The notes below the pieces were generated by a model that saw only the letters and a program-made list of their open reading frames with translations, had not been told where the DNA came from and searched no databases. Shown here in pieces: positions 1 to 5,096 of a stretch of 5,096 nt of DNA. Numbering within the stretch: position 1 is the first letter of the stretch; each line of letters begins with the position of its first letter. Origin of the DNA: Gammaproteobacteria bacterium (GTDB lineage: Bacteria; Pseudomonadota; Gammaproteobacteria; Steroidobacterales; Steroidobacteraceae); assembly GCA_028293775.1 (NCBI GenBank), contig JAQGOD010000101.1:1-5096 (forward strand). The letters are read 5' to 3'. A program made the translations under genes and the position numbers.

Positions 1-2435
1 CACAAGGCTGTCCCGACAAGGCGGCGATGATGCAGCTGTTGGAGGAATTCGATCGCGAGCCCCGCGCGCTCGAGATGCTGGTGGAATTGCGCACGCTGCC
101 CGATCCTGCTTATAACGACGAGGCCTGGGGCCGGGTGCGTGAGATCGCGCAGGTGCTGGTGTTAGCCGCGGCTGAATTAGACGGCGTGTTTCGCGAGCGA
201 GGAGCGGTCGATTTTGCGGCCGTATCTTTGGCCGCGCTGCGCGCACTCGGCAAGGCAGAAGCGCCGACCGATCTCGGCCTGCGGCTCGATTACCGCTTGC
301 AGCACATTCTGGTCGATGAATTCCAGGACACCTCGAGCGCCCAACTGGAGTTGCTGCGGCTCCTGAGCGCCGGATGGCAGAAAGAGGATGGGCGCAGCAT
401 CTTTTGCGTCGGCGATCCCATGCAGTCCATTTACGGATTCCGCCAAGCCGAAGTGCGCGCATTCCTCGACTTGGCAGAGGAGGGAATTGGCCAAGTTCAG
501 TTCGATGTGAAGCGGTTGCGCAGCAATTTCCGCTCCTCACCCGACTTGGTAAATTGGATCAATCGCTGCTTTGCAGAACTCATGCCGCGATTCGACGATC
601 GCAATCGCGGCGCCATTGCTTTCCGTGCCAGCGAGGCGGCCGTGACGGTTTCAGAAGGCGGCGGGAACGCGGTCGAATGCCTAGGGTTTGCCAGTCGGGC
701 CGCGGAATCCAAAGCAATCGCCGATATGATTGCGCGCGAGGTCGCGCGGCATCCTGAATGGCGGATTGCCGTGCTGGTACGCGCAAAGACTCACGCGCGG
801 GAGATTGCGGCCGCGTTGCGGGCGCAAGACATTGCCTTCCGTGCCGTGGACATCGAACCATTGCAGGATCGAGGCATCGTGCGCGACATCATCATGTTGA
901 CACGCGCGCTGCTGCATTTCGGCGATCGCATCGCTTGGCTCGCGTTGCTCCGTGCGCCGTGGGCCGGGCTCTGTTTGGCCGATCTTTTATTGATTGGGCG
1001 TGCGCGGCCCATAGTGTGGGACTCGTTACGCGACGAGCCCCTCATGCTCTCGCTCAGCGAGGATGGGCGCGCGCGCTGTGAACGCCTGCGCGTGGTATTG
1101 AACGCCGCATTTCGTTTGCGCAACGAGAGCTCGGCGGCAAGATGGGTTGAGAGAACCTGGCTCGGGCTAATGGGGCCCGGCTGCGCCTCGTCGGCGCAAG
1201 AATTCGAGCTTGCCGGCGCCGCATTTTCGCGCCTGAGCAGCCTGGAGGAAAGCGGCATGCCCGATGCGGCGGACTTGCCGCAAAGATTTGCCGACCTATT
1301 CGCCGACGATGGCGGTTCGAGCGGCGTCGAAATCATGACCATCCACAAGGCTAAGGGGCTGGAGTTCGACATGGTGGTCCTGCCCGGGCTTGATCGGCCG
1401 GTGCCGCCAAATCGCGATCAACTCCTGTTGTCCCATCAATTCGCACGGGCGGAACGCGACGGTATGGTGATGGCGGCGCGACCGCCCGTCGGTACGCAAA
1501 GCGACCTGCTGTTCGAATTTCTACGTTGCCAGCGGCGCGATGCGGCCATCCTCGAAGCGCAGCGTCTGCTCTATGTCGCCTGCACGAGAGCAAAATGGCA
1601 GCTGCGGTTGACTGCCTTGGTGGGCCACCCCGACGATGGCGAGGCAACCGACCCCGTACCCACGCGAGAATGGCGACCGCGCGCCGGCAGCTTGCTTGGC
1701 GTCCTGTGGCCCGTGTCGCGTGCCGACTTCGTGTTGCAGGCCGCCGATACGGGGCCGGTGAAATCGGTGCAAACGGACGGCGCACCTCGTGGCGGACCCC
1801 TGCGGCGCGTCCCCTATGAGCGTTTGAACAATCCCTCCTCGACAGTGGTCTTGGCGGAGGCGGCCGCTGAACTGCTTTCGAGGGATGAAACACCCGTGTT
1901 CGATTGGGCGGGCGAAACGGCACGCCGGGTCGGCAACCTGGTGCACGCCGAACTTCACGCCATGGATTTAGAGCGCACCGACGAGTTGGCCATTCGCGCT
2001 CGGGAAGCCCATTTCAAACGGTGGCTAGCGCTGCATGGGGTACCGGCAGATCGATTGACCCACGCGACCGCACGGGTTATGGAGGCCTTGCTGGGCGTGC
2101 ATCGAGATCCGCGCGGACGATGGATACTGAAATCCGGATATCGCGATGACCTGCGCGAGCATGCGGTTTCCGGACTCGCACGCGGCGAGCTTGCGCGGGC
2201 GGTATTCGATCGCAGCTTTATCGACGCCGGCATTCGGTGGGTGATCGATTACAAGACCAGCCAGCATCAGGGTGGCGGCCTCGAGCCGTTCCTCGACCGC
2301 GAAGTGGAACGCTACAGTCCGCAGCTCGAGCGCTACGCGCGCCTCGCGCGCCTCTTGGGACCCGAACCCGTACGTGTCGGTCTGTATTTCCCGCTCATGC
2401 GAGCTTGGCGGGAATGGACCCCGGCAGTTGACTGA
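1..2435 (+). CDS. AddA/RecB-like UvrD-family helicase with C-terminal PD-(D/E)XK nuclease (5' partial)
   Basis: The frame is open from base 3 to TGA at 2433-2435 and enters from the left edge, so the first ATG (27) is probably not the start. About 810 residues are visible. Superfamily 1 helicase motifs occur in order: Walker B/motif II DEFQDT (315-332), motif III GDPMQSIYGFR (411-443), motif IV LRSNFRSS (about 516-540), motif V MTIHKAKGLEFD (1335-1370) and motif VI RLLYVACTRAK (1563-1595). A RecB-type nuclease domain follows: GNLVHAEL (1932-1955), an upstream Asp in FDRSFID, the catalytic DYK (2247-2255) and a QLERY motif (about 2319-2334). Known members unwind and resect DNA ends for recombination in the cytoplasm, with an AddB- or RecC-like partner. 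Walker A (motif I) and about 300 N-terminal residues expected for the family are off-window. All visible catalytic motifs look intact. AddA versus RecB cannot be settled here, so no symbol is given; the length and ending suggest AddA-like. No terminator follows. Confidence 0.93.
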   Translation, partial: QGCPDKAAMMQLLEEFDREPRALEMLVELRTLPDPAYNDEAWGRVREIAQVLVLAAAELDGVFRERGAVDFAAVSLAALRALGKAEAPTDLGLRLDYRLQHILVDEFQDTSSAQLELLRLLSAGWQKEDGRSIFCVGDPMQSIYGFRQAEVRAFLDLAEEGIGQVQFDVKRLRSNFRSSPDLVNWINRCFAELMPRFDDRNRGAIAFRASEAAVTVSEGGGNAVECLGFASRAAESKAIADMIAREVARHPEWRIAVLVRAKTHAREIAAALRAQDIAFRAVDIEPLQDRGIVRDIIMLTRALLHFGDRIAWLALLRAPWAGLCLADLLLIGRARPIVWDSLRDEPLMLSLSEDGRARCERLRVVLNAAFRLRNESSAARWVERTWLGLMGPGCASSAQEFELAGAAFSRLSSLEESGMPDAADLPQRFADLFADDGGSSGVEIMTIHKAKGLEFDMVVLPGLDRPVPPNRDQLLLSHQFARAERDGMVMAARPPVGTQSDLLFEFLRCQRRDAAILEAQRLLYVACTRAKWQLRLTALVGHPDDGEATDPVPTREWRPRAGSLLGVLWPVSRADFVLQAADTGPVKSVQTDGAPRGGPLRRVPYERLNNPSSTVVLAEAAAELLSRDETPVFDWAGETARRVGNLVHAELHAMDLERTDELAIRAREAHFKRWLALHGVPADRLTHATARVMEALLGVHRDPRGRWILKSGYRDDLREHAVSGLARGELARAVFDRSFIDAGIRWVIDYKTSQHQGGGLEPFLDREVERYSPQLERYARLARLLGPEPVRVGLYFPLMRAWREWTPAVD

Positions 2436-2456
2436 TCCGATAACTGGATATATAAA
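2428..2456 (+). promoter_or_regulatory. Sigma70-type promoter for the VOC gene
   Basis: TTGACT (2428-2433) and TATAAA (2451-2456) each match the sigma70 consensus at five of six positions and are separated by exactly 17 bases. The -35 box overlaps the last codons and the stop of the upstream helicase gene. Transcription would start near 2461-2464, leaving a leader of only about 20-25 bases before the VOC ATG. A small inverted repeat (ATCC 2435-2438, GGAT 2446-2449) lies in the spacer; it is too short to call an operator. The promoter implies that the VOC gene is transcribed independently of the helicase gene. This is a prediction from sequence only. Confidence 0.6.
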
Positions 2457-2470
2457 CAGTATCCCGCATA

Positions 2471-2479
2471 AAAGGAGAA
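2471..2479 (+). promoter_or_regulatory. Ribosome binding site of the VOC gene
   Basis: AAAGGAGAA contains AGGAG (2473-2477), a strong Shine-Dalgarno match ending 7 bases before the ATG at 2485. It decides the start: the same frame is open further upstream into the helicase gene (from 2272), but only the 2485 start has such a site, and it begins exactly where VOC-family similarity begins. Confidence 0.8.
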
Positions 2480-2484
2480 CGCCA

Positions 2485-2853
2485 ATGATCGGATACGTAA
2501 CACTGGGAACCAATGATCTGAATCGTGCAGCAGCCTTCTACGATGCATTGCTGCAGGAAATCGGCGCCAAACGCATGATGGAAAGCGACGAGTTTGTTGC
2601 CTGGTCGGTGAAACCCGATTTACCGGGACTGGGGGTGACCAAGCCCTTCGACAAGAATCCGGCCACTGTCGGCAACGGCGTAATGGTTGCGCTGGCCGTC
2701 GACAGCGAGGCAAAAGTTCAGGCCCTGCATCGCAAGGCGCTGCAACTAGGCGCCAAAGATGAGGGCGCGCCGGGGAAACGTTCGGAGAATTTTTACGCGG
2801 GGTATTTTCGTGACTTGGACGGTAATAAGCTGAATATCTTCGTTGCAGGTTAG
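2485..2853 (+). CDS. VOC family (glyoxalase/bleomycin-resistance fold) protein
   Basis: This encodes 122 residues, the usual size of a single-chain VOC protein made of two beta-alpha-beta-beta-beta modules. Module one starts with IGYVTLGTNDL (residues 2-12) and the helix RAAAFYDALL (14-23). Module two starts near MVALAVDS (67-74) with the helix VQALHRKALQLGA (78-90) and ends with YFRDLDGNKLNIF (107-119), the signature end of the fold. The usual metal-binding positions look changed: Tyr4 stands near where many members have His, and Asn117 replaces the common Glu after DGNKL. Glyoxalase I-type metal catalysis is therefore doubtful. Substrate and reaction are unknown; members include isomerases, dioxygenases and drug-binding proteins. 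No signal peptide or membrane segment is visible, so it is probably cytoplasmic. GC content is 202/369 (about 55%), lower than the flanking genes. It has its own promoter and converges on gspN. Confidence 0.88.
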   Translation: MIGYVTLGTNDLNRAAAFYDALLQEIGAKRMMESDEFVAWSVKPDLPGLGVTKPFDKNPATVGNGVMVALAVDSEAKVQALHRKALQLGAKDEGAPGKRSENFYAGYFRDLDGNKLNIFVAG

Positions 2854-2865
2854 GCTCCTGGGAGC
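2854..2865. terminator. Possible weak terminator hairpin between convergent genes
   Basis: GCTCCTGGGAGC is a perfect 12-base inverted repeat in the 18-bp gap between the VOC stop (2851-2853) and the gspN stop (2872-2874). It can form a GCTC/GAGC stem with a four-base loop. On the + strand it is followed by GCTTTCCT, which has only a short T run; on the - strand no T run follows. Its position between two convergent ends suits a shared terminator, but the stem is short, so this is tentative. Confidence 0.25.
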
Positions 2866-2871
2866 GCTTTC

Positions 2872-3750
2872 CTAATACGTGAATTCGAGTTCAACGGGAA
2901 GTCGGCCGGAGGCGTCGCGAGGACGCAATTGCGACAGGCTGCCTAACTGATTTCGCAGGGCCGGGGAGGCTTCAGGGCGTTCTCTCAGCGTGCCGGAGAA
3001 CATGCCGGTGCGTGATGCCGGAGACAATCGTATCAGCGCCTGGGCCTCCACCGGTCCGCCTGTGTCATTGAGTTGGGCTGTGATCGTGCCGTCGGCGGCG
3101 ACGGCTCCCCTAAGCAGCTGCAGGACGAAACCGCCCAGATCCGCGCCCTCGGCAATGTCCGCGGCCGAAAGATTGCTCACTTCGATCGTCCCGACCGCGG
3201 ACTCCAGTTTCGTAAAGTTGCTTTGGATCTCCGCCAAGCGAACATTGGCTGTGCCTCGCCAGCCGGCCGCCAACCCGAGGTCGCGGAGATCTTCGATGGG
3301 CCCGCCCCCTGTGAGGTTATGGACCGCAACGCCATCCCGACCCAGATGAACAGTACCGTCGATGAGGAAGCCCACCTTTACCCAATGAATGTCCGCAACC
3401 ACTGCCAAGCGCAAGAGCGAAAGCGGATGGAGCTGCCATTCGATGGCCCCGGCATCGCGTGCCTGGACGCTGAGCCTTCCCGCAGCGCCGTGCACGAGGC
3501 TGCCGGAGAAATCTTCGGCATGCACGGGCGCGGGCAGGAAGCGGCTGATCATGGAAGCGGGTAGAACAAAGACGGCCGCCGCTGCCAGAATCACCGCCGC
3601 TAACAGCAGCAGCGGCCACCACCTGACACTGCGCGGATCGGACACCCGTGGCCCGGCCTGACGTGGACCGGTGTTGCGCGGCCCGGCCTTTCGTGGCCCG
3701 GCCTGATTTTGCGGCTTAATGTCGGGGCGCGGTGAACGAGATGCTGGCAT
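2872..3750 (-). CDS. gspN: Type II secretion system protein N (GspN)
   Basis: From ATG at 3750-3748 to TAG at 2874-2872 this encodes 292 residues. GspN is an accessory inner-membrane protein of the T2SS, with a short cytoplasmic tail, one membrane segment and a periplasmic domain; it is absent from many systems. Visible features are an Arg/Pro-rich tail (1-43) carrying a five-residue repeat, a membrane segment at about 44-64 (WWPLLLLAAVILAAAAVFVL), then the family-like GSLVHGAAGRL (83-93), IEWQLHPLSLLRL (103-115) and a C-terminal part with FSGTLRERPEASPALRNQL (251-269) and GRLPVELEF. The identification rests on these patterns and on its place after gspL-gspM. The start is uncertain: the chosen ATG overlaps gspM by 35 bp and has a weak GGGA (3758-3761) 7 bases upstream. 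An ATT at 3720-3718 or a GTG at 3645-3643 (257 residues, nearer the usual length) are alternatives; the frame extends upstream to 3879, where it would overlap gspM more deeply. Confidence 0.85.
   Translation of the reverse strand: MPASRSPRPDIKPQNQAGPRKAGPRNTGPRQAGPRVSDPRSVRWWPLLLLAAVILAAAAVFVLPASMISRFLPAPVHAEDFSGSLVHGAAGRLSVQARDAGAIEWQLHPLSLLRLAVVADIHWVKVGFLIDGTVHLGRDGVAVHNLTGGGPIEDLRDLGLAAGWRGTANVRLAEIQSNFTKLESAVGTIEVSNLSAADIAEGADLGGFVLQLLRGAVAADGTITAQLNDTGGPVEAQALIRLSPASRTGMFSGTLRERPEASPALRNQLGSLSQLRPRDASGRLPVELEFTY
3649..3708 (-). repeat. Four-copy 15-bp tandem repeat inside gspN
   Basis: Units lie at 3649-3663, 3664-3678, 3679-3693 and 3694-3708. Units one and four share tggcccggcctg, unit three differs slightly, and unit two is the most diverged. 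The period is five codons and in register with gspN, giving the repeated peptide pattern (R/N)-x-(A/T)-G-P in the predicted cytoplasmic tail. The next five codons (RVSDP) look like a degenerate fifth copy. It is a coding minisatellite, likely produced by slippage or unequal exchange. Confidence 0.85.
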
Positions 3751-4204
3751 TGACCATTCCCGGCGCCGGCGTGCGATCCACCGTGATCGATTCGATCGCA
3801 AGACCGTTGCGACGGTCCAGGGTGTCGAGCCACGTGACCATGGCATCGAAGGGGGCGCCTTCCACTTGCACGCGCACACCGCCGGTGGAGCTGGGCTGCG
3901 TACCGCGCAGTGCGCTCGCCAGTCCTGCTTCGCGGCCTACTCGGTCCACGACCACAACCGGAGCTTCGCCGGTGTCGGCCGGGAGCTGACTACCCAAGGC
4001 TCGAACCTCAGATGCATTTACGCGCATCCACGCTAAATCCTCGCGCCTCGTTTCAATGCCCCGAACAGAGCTTGAAACGGCCGACTCGAGCGGCAGAAGA
4101 ATTGCGCCGACGAGAATCATGAGTCCTAAGACAACCGAGCCGATACTGACCACTCGCTGTTCGCGCGGCTCGAGGCTTGCGTACCAAGCTCGAAGTTTGT
4201 TCAT
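3716..4204 (-). CDS. gspM: Type II secretion system protein M (GspM)
   Basis: This encodes 162 residues, the normal GspM length. GspM is a bitopic inner-membrane protein that pairs with GspL in the T2SS assembly platform. The sequence shows a short cytoplasmic N-terminus with the family-typical LEPREQRVV (11-19), a membrane segment at about 18-39, then an RREDLAWM helix (53-60) and a small ferredoxin-like periplasmic domain. That domain includes VRVQVEGAPFDAMVTWLDTL (110-129) and ends with the GMVNASISF strand (149-157). The ATG (4204-4202) shares ATGA with the gspL stop, a typical sign of translational coupling. An AAGG site (4212-4215, read on the - strand) lies 7 bases upstream inside the last gspL codons. 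Stop TAA is at 3718-3716. Nothing in it looks broken. Confidence 0.93.
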   Translation of the reverse strand: MNKLRAWYASLEPREQRVVSIGSVVLGLMILVGAILLPLESAVSSSVRGIETRREDLAWMRVNASEVRALGSQLPADTGEAPVVVVDRVGREAGLASALRGTQPSSTGGVRVQVEGAPFDAMVTWLDTLDRRNGLAIESITVDRTPAPGMVNASISFTAPRH

Positions 4205-5096
4205 CGCTTCGCCTTTGCGGCGTCGGAGCGAATATGCAAATGCGCCTCGACACCCGCGGCCACAGGATTCGAAGATTGAATCTCGGCGGCCATACCTTCC
4301 TTGCCGACGAATTGGGTTAGCTGGGAGAGCGCCCCAAGACTGGGTGCGTTCACCGTCATGTCCAGCGCATTATCACGATAGCTCAAGGCGTTGATCGTGG
4401 TCTTTGGAGTTACCGCGATGGCACCGCTCAAGGTCTGCAGCGCACGAAGAAAATATTGCGGGCCGCCGCCGGACTTGCGGATTTTGTCGAGCCGAGCTTG
4501 CATTTGACGGCGCGGATTGGCGATCGCATCGCCCGGCATGGCGGATGTGAATACTTGCGAGATCTCGCCATCGAGCGCGGCGGATTCATGCTTGGCATGG
4601 CGCAGCTGCAAGGCTTGAGCGGTCAAGTGAATCAGCAGCAATGCTGCGGCGAGCGCGGCGGGCATGCGCCACTGGCGCCAGCGTGCACCATAATCCGTGG
4701 TCCGCGAAAATTCGCCTTGCAGCAAATTGACCGCATCATGTGACTGAATCCCGCGCGCCAGCCAGGGCAGGGGACCATCCGGCAACAACTGCACTTTCAG
4801 CGCCGCGAATTCCTCCAGCAATTCTTCGAAATTGGCTTGTACCCTGACCCAGTCCTCGCGCGTGACGTAGAGGATGGCATTTTCCTTCGGTCTCGGCTCG
4901 CCAGTAGAATCCAGCGGATCAGCGATTACGCCGGCAACAACCAGCGCTTCCTTGACGGGTGAGAGTTCCACGGCGAAGGGCATGGCGCCCGGCCGCCTTA
5001 CGGCGAGGCGCTCCTTCTCGAGCCATAACACCGTTTGGCTCGGATTTTCCGGCATGAGCGAGATGTCGGGGTAGATCGCTTGGGGCTCGAAGCCCG
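4201..5096 (-). CDS. gspL: Type II secretion system protein L (GspL), 5' partial
   Basis: The frame is open through the right edge, so the ATG at 5055-5053 is internal. Upstream codons read GFEPQAIYPDISL, matching the GspL region where a Pro-Asp pair ends a cytoplasmic subdomain. About 297 of an expected 380-420 residues are visible. GspL spans the inner membrane: its cytoplasmic actin-like domain binds the GspE ATPase and its periplasmic domain pairs with GspM. The sequence shows the rest of the cytoplasmic domain, the characteristic NLLQGEFSR (about 4700-4728) before an Arg/Trp-rich RWRQWR, one membrane segment (about 4609-4665), a linker helix and the periplasmic ferredoxin-like domain. 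The last includes YFLRALQTLSGAI, INALSYRDNALDMTV, LSQLTQFV and VEAHLHIR. It ends with TGA (4203-4201) overlapping the gspM ATG. Upstream gspK and other pseudopilin genes are expected off-window to the right. Confidence 0.93.
   Translation of the reverse strand, partial: GFEPQAIYPDISLMPENPSQTVLWLEKERLAVRRPGAMPFAVELSPVKEALVVAGVIADPLDSTGEPRPKENAILYVTREDWVRVQANFEELLEEFAALKVQLLPDGPLPWLARGIQSHDAVNLLQGEFSRTTDYGARWRQWRMPAALAAALLLIHLTAQALQLRHAKHESAALDGEISQVFTSAMPGDAIANPRRQMQARLDKIRKSGGGPQYFLRALQTLSGAIAVTPKTTINALSYRDNALDMTVNAPSLGALSQLTQFVGKEGMAAEIQSSNPVAAGVEAHLHIRSDAAKAKR
4212..4215 (-). promoter_or_regulatory. Ribosome binding site of gspM within gspL
   Basis: On the - strand AAGG lies 7 bases before the gspM ATG, within the Ala-Lys-Ala-Lys-Arg codons that end gspL. 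It supports the ATGA-overlap start and coupled translation of the two partner proteins. Confidence 0.5.

Noticed and set aside
791..1372. Open frame of 193 codons on the - strand inside the helicase gene
   Set aside because: It is antisense to helicase coding sequence with clear conserved motifs. Its product is Ser/Arg/Ala-rich with no recognisable domain, as expected for a shadow frame in GC-rich DNA.
1351..1923. Open frame of 190 codons on the - strand inside the helicase gene
   Set aside because: The product is extremely Arg/Pro-rich and low in complexity, it lies opposite motifs V and VI, and it has no supporting ribosome site that I could see.
2025..2513. Open frame of 162 codons on the - strand across the helicase end and VOC start
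   Set aside because: It has a hydrophobic start that could suggest a membrane protein, but it lies opposite the nuclease catalytic region and the VOC promoter. The hydrophobic stretch comes from the AT-rich intergenic bases.
3073..3564. Open frame of 163 codons on the + strand opposite gspN
   Set aside because: It is antisense to a well-supported gspN; the product has no family features.
3649..3708. Short tandem repeat considered as a CRISPR array or protein-binding iteron
   Set aside because: The period is only 15 bp without spacers, and it is in register with the gspN codons, so a coding minisatellite explains it better.

Overview
The window reads as an ordinary stretch of a GC-rich (hand-counted samples mostly 60-70%) proteobacterial chromosome. 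Genes gspL, gspM and gspN of a type II secretion system (T2SS), next to an AddA/RecB-type helicase-nuclease of a form I associate with gammaproteobacteria, point to a gammaproteobacterium outside the enterics. The genus cannot be named from this sequence. No rRNA, tRNA, CRISPR array, insertion sequence, integrase or phage gene was seen.

Left part (1-2435, + strand): the C-terminal ~810 residues of a large UvrD-family helicase fused to a C-terminal PD-(D/E)XK nuclease, the arrangement of double-strand-break repair enzymes AddA and RecB. Its N-terminus, with the Walker A ATP-binding loop, lies left of the window. Centre (2436-2853, + strand): a good sigma70-type promoter whose -35 box overlaps the helicase stop codon, a clear Shine-Dalgarno site, and a 122-residue VOC (glyoxalase/bleomycin-resistance fold) protein of unknown substrate. 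Its GC content (about 55%) is lower than its neighbours'.

Right part (2872-5096, - strand, read right to left): three tightly coupled genes, gspL (5' end cut by the window edge), gspM and gspN. They encode inner-membrane components of the T2SS. GspL links the cytoplasmic ATPase to the membrane platform, GspM partners GspL, and GspN is an accessory protein not found in every system. The genes overlap (gspL/gspM by 4 bp; gspM/gspN by about 35 bp with the chosen start), so they form the end of one operon. The operon converges on the VOC gene with an 18-bp gap.

The repair enzyme, the VOC protein and the secretion genes have no evident functional link; the window spans a junction between unrelated loci. 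No previously undescribed system is evident. The most distinctive details are a 15-bp in-frame tandem repeat in the predicted cytoplasmic tail of GspN and the compact promoter embedded in the end of the helicase gene. No stretch longer than 50 bases lies outside a gene.
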